Positions 25,863 through 34,475 of a stretch of DNA of 64,000 nt are shown one piece after another. The notes under the pieces were generated by a model, which saw nothing but the letters and a program-made list of their open reading frames with translations, had not been told where the DNA came from and did not search any database. The position numbers and the translations under genes are program-made. The first letter of the stretch is position 1; every line of letters begins with the position of its first letter. The stretch comes from Blautia sp. GTDB lineage: Bacteria > Bacillota > Clostridia > Lachnospirales > Lachnospiraceae. Location: assembly GCA_017475035.1 (NCBI GenBank), contig JAFVGK010000030.1, positions 42,336 to 106,335 on the forward strand, in the 5' to 3' direction.

Positions 25863-26939
25863 ATGAGAAAGAGAATAATATCCGTGCTGACTGCAGCGGC
25901 AATGCTTTTTACACTTTCCGGATGTGGAAAGACGAACCCGCCGGCGCAGGGACCTGCGTCAGAGAATGGGACGGACACGAAAACGGAAGCGGCTTCCTCT
26001 GATGAAACGAAGGCTGCAAAACTGACAAACGTTTCCTATGATCCTACCAGAGAGCTCTATGCTGCTTACAATGATCTCTTTAAAACCTATTACACCGGAG
26101 AAAAAGGGGAAGAGGTTGAGATTGTGATGTCCCACGGCGGTTCCGGCGGACAGGCAAGATCCGTTGTGGAAGGAGCCGCGGCAGATGTGGTCACCCTTGC
26201 ACTGGAGCATGATATCACTCTGATTCAGCAGGCCGGGCTGATCAATGAAGGCTGGCTTTCTGAATTTCCGCTTGATTCATCTCCATATACCTCCACGATC
26301 GTATTCCTCGTCCGCGCGGGCAATGAAAAAGAGCTCCGCGACTGGGATGACCTGGTCAAAGAGGGCGTGGAGATCATAACTCCCGATCCGAAGAGCAGCG
26401 GCGGCGCCTGTTGGAATTTCCTTGCAGCCTGGCATTATGCTGACCTCAGCTTTTCCGGCGATGAGACGGCAGTGAAAGACTTTATGCGGAAGCTATATGC
26501 GAATGTCACCGTGATGGATTCCGGCGCCAGAGGAGCAACGACTACGTTTGTGGAAAACGGTCAGGGCGATGTCCTGATTGCCTGGGAAAATGAAGCGCTG
26601 CAGACCCTGAAAGAATACCCGGATAAATTCGAGATGGTTTCTCCGTCCATCAGTATTCTGGCACAGCCCAGTGTCGCTGTCGTCGACGAAAATGCCGCGA
26701 AAAACCATTCGGAGGAGCTTGCGGCTGATTATCTGAACTATCTGTACTCTGATGACGCCCAGCAGCTGATCGGAGAGTATGGATACCGTCCTTCCAACGA
26801 AGAGATCCTCGCGGGGTTTGCCGATAAATTTGACCTGAATATGGAGCTTTGCACAATACAGGACTTCGGTGGCTGGGACGAGGCTTTCGCAGTCTACTTC
26901 CAGGATGGAGGAGTTTTTGATGAAATCTATGGCGCTTAA
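25863..26939 (+). CDS. Sulfate-type ABC transporter substrate-binding lipoprotein
   Basis: A 358-residue protein with a lipoprotein signal; the lipobox LSGC gives Cys21 as the lipid anchor. After a short Ser/Thr/Asp-rich linker the mature part has the sulfate/thiosulfate-binding pattern: TNVSYDPTRELYAAYNDLF, MSHGGSGGQARSVVEG, DVVTLALEHDI and ITPDPKSSGGACWN. It would capture sulfate (or a similar oxyanion) outside the cell and pass it to the permease encoded next; the two reading frames overlap by 20 bases. Sulfate is favoured over thiosulfate or molybdate only because of the sulfate-activation genes next door. Confidence 0.9.
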   Translation: MRKRIISVLTAAAMLFTLSGCGKTNPPAQGPASENGTDTKTEAASSDETKAAKLTNVSYDPTRELYAAYNDLFKTYYTGEKGEEVEIVMSHGGSGGQARSVVEGAAADVVTLALEHDITLIQQAGLINEGWLSEFPLDSSPYTSTIVFLVRAGNEKELRDWDDLVKEGVEIITPDPKSSGGACWNFLAAWHYADLSFSGDETAVKDFMRKLYANVTVMDSGARGATTTFVENGQGDVLIAWENEALQTLKEYPDKFEMVSPSISILAQPSVAVVDENAAKNHSEELAADYLNYLYSDDAQQLIGEYGYRPSNEEILAGFADKFDLNMELCTIQDFGGWDEAFAVYFQDGGVFDEIYGA

Positions 26940-28716
26940 TGATACGGAGAAGCGTAAAAAACAAAAAGGACTGGGACTTCGGCGTTCAAAAAAAGCAGGC
27001 AGTTCCATGGAGGAAAGAGAGGAACTGCGTGGCTCTTACCGGGTGATCCCGGGCTTTCATCTGTCTTTGGGGATCACGCTGGTATTCCTCGCGGTACTGA
27101 TCCTGATTCCTTTGGCCTCTATCCTGGGGTACAGCCTTTCTCTTGCGCCTTCTCAGTGGCTGAATATTTTATCAGCTTCAAATGTCAGAAACGCCTTTTT
27201 GACCAGTATCGTTTGCTCTTTGGCAGCAGCCTGCATCAATGCGGTTTTTGGGGTGATGCTGGCTTTTGTGCTGGTTCGCTTTGATTTTCCCGGAAGAAAG
27301 TTTCTGGACGCGATGATTGAGCTCCCCTTTGTAATGCCTACCGCGATTGCAGGCATTACGATGTCGCGGATGTATTCTTCCGCAGGCTTGCCGGGACAGA
27401 TTTTAGGAAAGATCGGCATCAAGGTATCTTATACTCACCTCGGAATTGTTGTTGCCCTTGTCTTTGTGGGGATCCCTTTTGTGGTCAGAGCTGTACAGCC
27501 GGTTCTGGAAAAGCTGGATCCGCAGTACGAGGAAGCAGCTGACGTGATGGGGGCGGGGAAACGGATGATATTTTTCCGGGTGATACTTCCCGAAATCATG
27601 CCTGCTCTTCTGACCGGTTTTTCCCTTGCTTTTGCAAGGGGTATCGGAGAATACGGCAGCGTGATCTACATTTCCGGGAACAGCGCCAGAGATCATACGC
27701 AGGTTATATCCTATGTGATCATGCAGAAGCTGAATTATCTGGACTATGAAGGGGCGGCGGCGACATCCTTTGTGATGCTGCTGATCTCCTTTGCGATCAT
27801 TTTCATGATCGGGTTATTTCAGCTTCGCCAGGAAAAACGCACACAGGGAAGCCAGGTGTATGGAAAAGCGCAGGGACACCGGCAAAAACCGCAGGGAAGC
27901 GGAAAAATCCTGGTAATCTTCATGGTATGTCTTGTATTGCTTTTGCTTGTTCTGCCTTTGGGTTATGTACTTGTCGGAGCTCTGCGAAAAGGATTCGCTT
28001 TCTATCTTGCAGCCTTGTCTACAGAAACCGTTCAGTCTGCTTTTGGAGTGACGCTCCTTGCGACGGGAATCGCAGTAGTCGTAAATACTTTCTTTGGTCT
28101 CTGGGCCGCATGGCTTCTGACCAGATTTGCGTTTCGCGGCAGACAGGTTTTAAGCACTTTAATTGACATACCATTTTCTGTTTCTCCGGTCATTGCCGGA
28201 CTGTCTTACATTATGATGTTTGGACGAAGCGGATGGGCGGCTCCTTTTCTGGATTCTGTAAATAAAGCCTTGGGAACGGATATTCGAATTGTATTTGCCC
28301 TCCCGGGCGTTGTTCTGGCTACGATCTTTGTTACCTTTCCCTTTGTTTCCCGGGAGGTGATTCCCGTGCTGGAAGCCGCCGGGACACAGGAGGAGGAGAC
28401 AGCGGCTATGATGGGGGCGAAGGGATTTACGATTTTTCGCAGAATTACGCTTCCGCATATGCGCTGGGCTTTGCTTTACGGCGTGATTTTATGTACCGCC
28501 AGAGCCATGGGTGAGTTCGGCGCGGTAAACGCATTGTCAAAGACGAGAGGAGAAACCTTTACACTGCCGCTTGAGATAGACGCCCTCTATCTTTCCGGGA
28601 CCGCGGATTCGATTGTCGCCGCTTTTGCGGTATCTTCGATCCTGGTCATTCTGGCCATAGTCATTCTGCTGATCAAAACAATTTTGGAATACAGGAAAAA
28701 GTCAATCATCAACTGA
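26920..28716 (+). CDS. Fused CysT-CysW sulfate ABC permease
   Basis: A 598-residue membrane protein joining two permease domains that are usually separate CysT and CysW chains. Domain one (about 45-290) has the coupling loop EEAADVMGAGKRMIFFRVILP; domain two (about 345-595) has EEETAAMMGAKGFTIFRRITLP. Each half has about six hydrophobic segments, so the single chain can form the whole channel. A positively charged, glutamine-rich linker (about 310-345) joins them. The start ATG 26920 follows GGAGGAG inside the end of the binding-protein gene; earlier in-frame codons would overlap it further without a ribosome binding site. Confidence 0.9.
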   Translation: MKSMALNDTEKRKKQKGLGLRRSKKAGSSMEEREELRGSYRVIPGFHLSLGITLVFLAVLILIPLASILGYSLSLAPSQWLNILSASNVRNAFLTSIVCSLAAACINAVFGVMLAFVLVRFDFPGRKFLDAMIELPFVMPTAIAGITMSRMYSSAGLPGQILGKIGIKVSYTHLGIVVALVFVGIPFVVRAVQPVLEKLDPQYEEAADVMGAGKRMIFFRVILPEIMPALLTGFSLAFARGIGEYGSVIYISGNSARDHTQVISYVIMQKLNYLDYEGAAATSFVMLLISFAIIFMIGLFQLRQEKRTQGSQVYGKAQGHRQKPQGSGKILVIFMVCLVLLLLVLPLGYVLVGALRKGFAFYLAALSTETVQSAFGVTLLATGIAVVVNTFFGLWAAWLLTRFAFRGRQVLSTLIDIPFSVSPVIAGLSYIMMFGRSGWAAPFLDSVNKALGTDIRIVFALPGVVLATIFVTFPFVSREVIPVLEAAGTQEEETAAMMGAKGFTIFRRITLPHMRWALLYGVILCTARAMGEFGAVNALSKTRGETFTLPLEIDALYLSGTADSIVAAFAVSSILVILAIVILLIKTILEYRKKSIIN

Positions 28717-28728
28717 GGTAAAAGGAAT

Positions 28729-29841
28729 ATGATTTATGTCGGGATGGAAGATGTCTGCAAACGATTCGACGATTTCCAGGCGTCTGACCATGTGAGCTTT
28801 TCAATTGAAAAAGGAAGCCTTTCTGCTTTACTGGGACCGAGCGGGAGCGGTAAGACAACCATCCTGCGTCTTTTAGCCGGACTGGAACGGCCTGACAGCG
28901 GAAAGATTTTTGTAAACGGACGGGTCGTCAATGATGCCCCTCCTTCAGAACGGGGAATTGGCTTTGTCTTTCAGAATTATGCTCTTTTTCGCTATATGAC
29001 GGTTTACGATAATATAGCCTTCGGCCTGAAGGTAAAGAAAGAGCCTTCCAGGAAAATCAGGGAAAGAGTCGGGGAACTGATTGAACTGACCGGATTGACC
29101 GGACTGGAAAAAAGGTTTCCGGATGAGCTTTCCGGAGGTCAAAGACAGAGAGTGGCTTTTGCCAGGGCATTGGCTCCGGATCCTGAGCTTTTGCTTCTTG
29201 ACGAGCCTTTTGCGGCGATTGACGCAAAGGTGCGCAAGGAGTTGCGGCAGTGGCTGAGGGAGATGATCCATAAGGTCGGGATAACCAGCATATTTGTGAC
29301 GCATGATCAGGATGAAGCCGCAGAGGTTGCGGATCAGATCATCATTGTAAATGAAGGAAGGATCGAACAGACCGGGCCGGCACAGGAGATCTACAAAAGG
29401 CCGAAAACGCCTTTTGCGTCTGAGTTTATCGGAGATTCCCGGGTACTGGAGAACTTTGCCGGATTCCGCGGATTTGAAAAAGCTAAAGGCTCAAAGGTTA
29501 TCCTCCGGCCGGAATTTGTCGATGCTTTTAAAAATGATAACAAGCATTTTCAGAAGATATTGCCTTGTTCCGAGGTTGGGTATATCACGGATATCCTTTT
29601 CCGGGGCAATTTCCTCGAGGTGCGCCTGAATGTACGCGGCATGACGTTGATTTCCCATCGTTCCTTAGAGAGACGTCCGATTCATAAAGGCGATCAGATG
29701 AACGTCATCATTTATCGGTTATTCCGGATTGAAGGCGATAAGGTTTCTCTCATGAAAAATGAATTATTGCAGGAAGTGGATCCGAATCAGGAACAGATGG
29801 AAGCATATTTATATGGCGACGGGGGATACTTCGCAGGTTAG
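28729..29841 (+). CDS. cysA: Sulfate ABC transporter ATPase CysA
   Basis: A 370-residue ABC ATPase: Walker A GPSGSGKT (residues 36-43), Q-loop FVFQNYALF, signature LSGGQRQRVAFARAL, Walker B LLLLDEPFAAID and switch histidine in FVTHDQ. The C-terminal 120 residues form the TOBE-type regulatory part usual for sulfate and molybdate importers. It starts 12 bases after the permease gene and powers the sulfate importer of this operon. Confidence 0.9.
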   Translation: MIYVGMEDVCKRFDDFQASDHVSFSIEKGSLSALLGPSGSGKTTILRLLAGLERPDSGKIFVNGRVVNDAPPSERGIGFVFQNYALFRYMTVYDNIAFGLKVKKEPSRKIRERVGELIELTGLTGLEKRFPDELSGGQRQRVAFARALAPDPELLLLDEPFAAIDAKVRKELRQWLREMIHKVGITSIFVTHDQDEAAEVADQIIIVNEGRIEQTGPAQEIYKRPKTPFASEFIGDSRVLENFAGFRGFEKAKGSKVILRPEFVDAFKNDNKHFQKILPCSEVGYITDILFRGNFLEVRLNVRGMTLISHRSLERRPIHKGDQMNVIIYRLFRIEGDKVSLMKNELLQEVDPNQEQMEAYLYGDGGYFAG

Positions 29842-29842
29842 T

Positions 29843-30931
29843 ATGGAAAGAAAACAATATCTGGACGCAGCCAAAGGCGTTGGAATCAATATGATCATCT
29901 TTGGCCATATCACAACTGTCGGAAATCCGGTGGATAATTGGATCGGGATCTTCAAAATATCGATTTTTTTCATCATTTCCGGGTATCTGATGGCAATGAA
30001 TCATACAGCTGAGAAATACACGGCTGCCGAATTCCTGAAACGTCACGGAAGAAGCCTTATGCTGCCTTACATAGGGTACAGTATCATATCCATAGCCTAT
30101 GTTTTTCTGAGAAATCTGTTTTTAAACAGGACTTTATATTCTGCATGGAGAAAGCTGCTGGATATGGGGTATGCCTCTTTAACCTTACGCGGATACAGTA
30201 CCCTCTGGTTTTTGCCCTGCCTTTTTCTCGGTCAGCTGTTGTTCCTTTTATGGCTGAAAACGCCAAAGGTTTGCCGGATTGTGCTGTTCTTTCTTCCGAT
30301 TGTCATAACGCAGGTTCTGGAAAAAGTGATTTTGTCCTGGAAAGCATCCCTTTCATCCACGACTTTTAAGCTGATTTCCTATCCGACCCTTACGATCTCA
30401 AGATCCATTCTTGCTTTATGGTTTATTCTTGCGGGTTATCTGTGTTTTATGATCCTTGAAAAATGGCAGGTTCCTCTGGGTCGTTTTTTGGTGGGACTGG
30501 CAGCCACTTTCCTGACGATGTTTTTGTCAAGATATAAGGGCAACACAGATATCAATAATCTGTATGTCGGAAAGCATCCGGAAATATTTTATCTTTGCGG
30601 CATCCTGGGTGCGATTGGCGTCATTCTGATTCTGGAATATCTGGAACATTGTCGTGTACCGATGAATTTTCTGATCTGGTGCGGAGTCCATTCACTGACG
30701 ATTATGGCCACACATGTGCCGCTTGGATTCAAAGCACTGGTAATCCGGGGCTTTTCACATGTGTATGCGCTGGAAAAGGCAGCCACGGCAAAATATTATC
30801 TGGAGGTCATCGGAATTCAGGCACATCTGCTTATGCTGGAATGCGGTGTTGTACAGATAGTGCATCAATGCTTCCCGTTTCTGGAGGGGAAGATAAGAAG
30901 AAAAAATACCGCCGGGAATACGGGAAAATGA
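29843..30931 (+). CDS. Acyltransferase family 3 (fucose 4-O-acetylase-like) membrane protein
   Basis: A 362-residue protein with about ten membrane segments. The start MERKQYLDAAKGVGINMIIFGH contains the family's D-x-A-K-G-x-G-I...H signature for O-acetylation of sugars; ISIFFIISGYLMAM is the second hallmark. The start ATG 29843 comes one base after the cysA stop, so it ends the sulfate operon. It could add acetyl groups to the same glycan that the sulfotransferase modifies. An upstream in-frame ATG at 29813 inside cysA is possible but would place odd residues before the signature. Confidence 0.75.
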   Translation: MERKQYLDAAKGVGINMIIFGHITTVGNPVDNWIGIFKISIFFIISGYLMAMNHTAEKYTAAEFLKRHGRSLMLPYIGYSIISIAYVFLRNLFLNRTLYSAWRKLLDMGYASLTLRGYSTLWFLPCLFLGQLLFLLWLKTPKVCRIVLFFLPIVITQVLEKVILSWKASLSSTTFKLISYPTLTISRSILALWFILAGYLCFMILEKWQVPLGRFLVGLAATFLTMFLSRYKGNTDINNLYVGKHPEIFYLCGILGAIGVILILEYLEHCRVPMNFLIWCGVHSLTIMATHVPLGFKALVIRGFSHVYALEKAATAKYYLEVIGIQAHLLMLECGVVQIVHQCFPFLEGKIRRKNTAGNTGK

Positions 30932-30988
30932 AAGTGTCAGGAGATTTCTGAAGGCGGGGAGTAATACGTCCACGGGTGGAGCCTTAGG

Positions 30989-31025
30989 AACTGTCAGGAA
31001 ACAGGTAATTTCCTGGCAGTTCTTT
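30989..31025 (+). terminator. Rho-independent terminator of the sulfation operon
   Basis: AACTGTCAGGAAA (30989-31001) pairs with TTTCCTGGCAGTT (31009-31021), 13 pairs including one G-T, followed by CTTT. It closes the run cysD to the acyltransferase. Confidence 0.7.
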
Positions 31026-31029
31026 ACAT

Positions 31030-31179
31030 ATGGAAAAGAAGACTGATTTTGAGTCAGCGAACAAAACTGTGTTAAGGGAGGAGACTGGTTTTGAGTCAGC
31101 GGACAAAGCTGTGTTAAGGAAGAAGGCTGGTTTTGAGCCAGCGGACGAAACTTCGTTATCTGAGGTGAGAAAATGGTAA
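31030..31179 (+). CDS. 49-codon mini-ORF made of three R1-derived 42-bp repeats
   Basis: ATG at 31030 opens a 49-residue frame consisting of three 14-residue units (EETGFESADKAVLR and variants) with starts 42 bases apart at 31041, 31083 and 31125, ending at TAA 31177-31179 and overlapping the trmL start by a few bases. The unit is a shortened R1 element lacking the central hairpin and is read in the same frame as the R1 insert in AddA. No good ribosome binding site is visible before the ATG, so translation is uncertain. It may act as a leader peptide for trmL through overlap, or be only a repeat that happens to be open. Confidence 0.4.
   Translation: MEKKTDFESANKTVLREETGFESADKAVLRKKAGFEPADETSLSEVRKW
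31041..31166 (+). repeat. R1 short-form repeat, triplicated (copy c)
   Basis: Three 42-bp tandem units of the hairpin-less R1 form. The last unit ends with GACGAAACTTCGTTATCTG followed by AGGTGAG, which serves as the ribosome binding site of trmL at 31173. Confidence 0.75.
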
Positions 31180-31670
31180 AATTTCATATTGCCCTGCTTG
31201 AGCCTGAGATCCCGTCAAATACTGGGAACATAGGACGTACCTGCGTCGCGGCAGGGGCCAGTCTGCATCTGATTGACCCGTTAGGCTTCAGGCTGAATGA
31301 AAAAGAAATCCAGCGGGCAGGAATGGATTATTGGGATGAGCTGGACGTACACAGATATCTGAACTATGAGGATTTCTGCAGAAGAAATCCGGAGAAACGA
31401 ATCTATTATGCAACCACAAAAGCACCGCGGTTATATACAGAAGCAGCCTATGAAGAGGGATGCTGTATTATGTTCGGAAAAGAAAGCGCCGGGATACCGG
31501 AAAGCATTCTGCATGATCATCCGGATACCTGTATCCGTATACCGATGGTCTCGGAGATCCGCTCACTGAATCTGGCAAACTCTGTTGCCGTCATCCTGTA
31601 TGAAGCATTACGTCAGCATGGCTTTCAGGGAATGCAGACGGAAGGCCGGTTAAGAACATTTGAATGGTAA
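31173..31670 (+). CDS. trmL: tRNA (cytidine/uridine-34 2'-O)-methyltransferase TrmL
   Basis: A 165-residue SPOUT-family methyltransferase of standard TrmL length. The N-terminus FHIALLEPEIPSNTGNIGRT is the family signature, and the knot region is IMFGKESAGIPESIL and RIPMVSEIRSLNLANSVAV, which bind S-adenosylmethionine. It methylates the wobble-base ribose of certain leucine tRNAs. Its ribosome binding site (GAGGTGAG) lies at the end of an R1 repeat. It is not functionally linked to its neighbours as far as can be seen. Confidence 0.95.
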   Translation: MVKFHIALLEPEIPSNTGNIGRTCVAAGASLHLIDPLGFRLNEKEIQRAGMDYWDELDVHRYLNYEDFCRRNPEKRIYYATTKAPRLYTEAAYEEGCCIMFGKESAGIPESILHDHPDTCIRIPMVSEIRSLNLANSVAVILYEALRQHGFQGMQTEGRLRTFEW

Positions 31671-31680
31671 AATGCAAGCC

Positions 31681-31715
31681 GAAGAATCAGGCTTACGTCG
31701 AAGCGATGGACTGAT
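31681..31715 (+). repeat. Possible R3 right-end fragment
   Basis: GAATCAGGCTTACGTCGAAGCGATGGA resembles the right end of R3 (GAATCAGGCTTTTGTC...) with several changes. It lies between trmL and the next gene. Confidence 0.35.
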
Positions 31716-31736
31716 TGTACCCGGGAGATGAGAAGG

Positions 31737-34457
31737 ATGAAAAGAAAAAGGTTATTATGCTTTGTTTTGGCTTTGACGTTAGGTGTTTCATGTACGATAA
31801 AGGCTTTTGCGCAGGAAAACGCGTCGGATTTTTCCGACGGTGAAGATAATGCTGGCTGCGGGGATCTTCCGGAATATATGCAGGAAGAGGGGGAAGGCTT
31901 TTATTTTGAAGAGTTTGAACCATATGAGAACCCGGATGATACCTTTGAAGAAGTGGGAGCAGTCGGTGAGGTTCCCTATATTCTTCCTTCAATGGAAGAG
32001 ATGGAGATCATACTCGCAAAACGATATAAAATATCAGAGGATCTGTTTTCATCTGAAGAAGACCTTGCCTTTGATGACGAGACAGACCTGATTTCGTCTG
32101 AAGAAGACCTTGCCTTTGATGACGAAACAGACCTGATTTCATCTGAAGAAGATATTACTTTTGATGACGGGACAGGTTTGTTTTCATCTGAGGAAGATCT
32201 ATCCTTCGATGACGAGACAGACCTGATTTCATCAGTTGAAAATGTCTCTTCAAATGATGACGCTGACATCGTTCCATCCTCTTCGGAAGGCTTGTTTTCG
32301 TCATCAACAGATGACGGGCTTTCCGCTGAAGATGATAATCTGCTTTTGCCTGCGGCAGAGGGTCCGGAGTTTTCATTGACAGATGCTGCATCCATGGATG
32401 ATGCTGCCGGCCGGCTTTCGTCTTCCCCGGATGCTTCCTTTACTGCGGAAGCAGCTGACGAATCCGATATTCTTTCCATGATCAGCAGCAGTGATAAAGC
32501 CGCCGCTGTCTATACGTTGAATATCGAAGAAGGCGAGGATCTTACGATTCCGCTGAATTATCTGATCCAAAGCGTCAAGGATGAGGCAACTGACGCAAAG
32601 CCGGTGAGGATCGTGATCCCGCCGGGAAGCTACGCGATCAGCGGAACCATCTTCCTGTACAGTAATCTGCAGCTTTGCGCAAAAGGAGCCAGGATTACAA
32701 AGACGACGCCTGTCAAGCAGATTCTTATGCGTCTGGGTGAGTTTAACGATAATTTTGGCGGAGGCTATGAGGGATTCCGCAATATTTCCGTTGAAGGAGG
32801 AACCTGGGATCTTAATTATGCTTCTGTTCCGGATGAAAAGAAAAGAGAAGACGGCGGCTTTGTCGGCTTTCGATTTGCCCATGCAGATCATCTCACCGTA
32901 AAGAATGTCAATTTCTGTAATAATCTGAAATCCCACTTTCTGGAGCTGGGCGGCGTTCGTCACGCGACAGTTACAGGCTGCTCCTTCAGCGGATATTGGG
33001 AGCCTTATAATATCGGAGGACAGGAATGTATTCAGATTGATGTCTGCTATGAATATTCGATTCCGGGTTATCCGCCCTATGACGGTACCGCGTGTGAAAA
33101 AATCAGGATTGAAAAGAATACCTTTACCCATGTTGTCGCCGGGGTTGGTTCCCACAGCATGACAATGGGTCTTCCCTATGACGGGATCAGTATTATCGGG
33201 AATTCTTTTCAGGATGTGCAAAAGCGGGCGCTCCGCTGTATGAATTTTACAAACAGTGTAATCCGGGATAATGTGATGACAGACGTATGTATAGGCGTGG
33301 ATGTAGAAAGCATTGCCGGAAGCAACGCCCATACCGTTCCGGACGGCGAAGTCCCTGACCCATATACCCTGGATGCCCAGGTAACCGTTTCCGGAAATGA
33401 GATTTCTCTATGTGGGACGAGGCTGTTCGGGGAATCCTTATGGCAGGCTTACGGAATCCGGGTTTTAGGGGCAAAGCCGACTGCCGAGGCCGAAGACCGT
33501 AAAACAGGGGTTTATCCCATCAGCCATGTCTATGTGAGGGACAATACGGTCGAAGGCCCCGGAAACGGGATCCTCCTGACGCTTGCAGATGAATGTGAGT
33601 TAAAAGACAACACCCTGTGCCTGGAAAAGCCGGAAAGCTATCCGAACCTGGGAGTGATTTTTTCTGCCTCCACCGATAATATTCTGGAAACAAATAAGAT
33701 AGAGGGTACGAAAAAATACGGGATCTATCTGTATAAAGGCACAAAGAAAATCTCCTCGCCCAGTTCCGGCAATCTTATCATTGACAATGAGGTGCAGAAC
33801 AACGGCGGAACAGGGATCTGGCTTGCGGCGAGTTCCGATCATGTACAGGTGCTGCAGAACCGTATCTGGTATAATGCCGGGGTTGGAATCAGGGTGGTGT
33901 CATGCCGGGGCACGGACATATGGAACAACCTTATTCAGGAAAACGGAGGAAGCGGAATCTATACAGAAGGCAAAAGCAAGGCTCTGTCTCTTCTGTCAAA
34001 TAAAGTATTGAGAAACAGAAGTTCCGGGATTTATCTTACGAACTGCAAGGTGAAAGCGCTGAGGGCCAACCAGGCATGTTACAATAAGAATTATGGCATT
34101 TACGCGAAAGATACGGCGTTTTCCGTTGCCGCGAAGAATCATACATACAGAAACGGGAAAGCCTGGCAGATTTACACTGCAGACAGTACAGGCCTGAACT
34201 CATTAAAAACACCTGTGAGCGCATTGATTACACCCAAAGTGAAATACATGAAGGGAACCGCCAAGGGAAGCACACGCATGCTGATCTATCGGGTGGAGAA
34301 CAACGGGAAAGTGAAGATATGCGCCGGAAAGACGAAAGCAAACGGAACGTATTCTCTTCTGGCGGCAGCGCAGAAGAAAAATACGATTTTGCTGTTGATT
34401 GCGCAGGACGCGTCGCAGAACGATGTCCGGGTCCGGGTAAAGGTAGCGAAAGGATAA
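31737..34457 (+). CDS. Secreted acidic-repeat protein with a right-handed beta-helix domain
   Basis: A protein of about 906 residues with a signal peptide (hydrophobic core CFVLALTLGVSCTIKAFA). An extremely acidic Ser/Asp/Glu region follows (residues about 100-190) made of 15-residue repeats such as SSEEDLAFDDETDLI. From about residue 255 to 825 there is a NosD/pectate-lyase-like parallel beta-helix with many N-x-[FIV]-x-x-x-G/N turns (NNGGTGIWLAASSDHVQVLQ and similar). Such folds bind or cleave polysaccharides; no catalytic residues can be assigned. The last 80 residues look like a small beta domain with KGTAKGSTRM. ATG 31737 has GGGAG nine bases upstream; ATG 31728 is in frame but sits on it. 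No LPXTG or membrane anchor is seen. Confidence 0.7.
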   Translation: MKRKRLLCFVLALTLGVSCTIKAFAQENASDFSDGEDNAGCGDLPEYMQEEGEGFYFEEFEPYENPDDTFEEVGAVGEVPYILPSMEEMEIILAKRYKISEDLFSSEEDLAFDDETDLISSEEDLAFDDETDLISSEEDITFDDGTGLFSSEEDLSFDDETDLISSVENVSSNDDADIVPSSSEGLFSSSTDDGLSAEDDNLLLPAAEGPEFSLTDAASMDDAAGRLSSSPDASFTAEAADESDILSMISSSDKAAAVYTLNIEEGEDLTIPLNYLIQSVKDEATDAKPVRIVIPPGSYAISGTIFLYSNLQLCAKGARITKTTPVKQILMRLGEFNDNFGGGYEGFRNISVEGGTWDLNYASVPDEKKREDGGFVGFRFAHADHLTVKNVNFCNNLKSHFLELGGVRHATVTGCSFSGYWEPYNIGGQECIQIDVCYEYSIPGYPPYDGTACEKIRIEKNTFTHVVAGVGSHSMTMGLPYDGISIIGNSFQDVQKRALRCMNFTNSVIRDNVMTDVCIGVDVESIAGSNAHTVPDGEVPDPYTLDAQVTVSGNEISLCGTRLFGESLWQAYGIRVLGAKPTAEAEDRKTGVYPISHVYVRDNTVEGPGNGILLTLADECELKDNTLCLEKPESYPNLGVIFSASTDNILETNKIEGTKKYGIYLYKGTKKISSPSSGNLIIDNEVQNNGGTGIWLAASSDHVQVLQNRIWYNAGVGIRVVSCRGTDIWNNLIQENGGSGIYTEGKSKALSLLSNKVLRNRSSGIYLTNCKVKALRANQACYNKNYGIYAKDTAFSVAAKNHTYRNGKAWQIYTADSTGLNSLKTPVSALITPKVKYMKGTAKGSTRMLIYRVENNGKVKICAGKTKANGTYSLLAAAQKKNTILLLIAQDASQNDVRVRVKVAKG

Positions 34458-34475
34458 ACCAACGGGAGGAATATC

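Noticed and set aside
31976-32479. Minus-strand serine-rich frame opposite the acidic repeats
   Set aside because: It is the mirror of the repeat codons (GAA/TCT against AGA/TTC) with no ribosome binding site.
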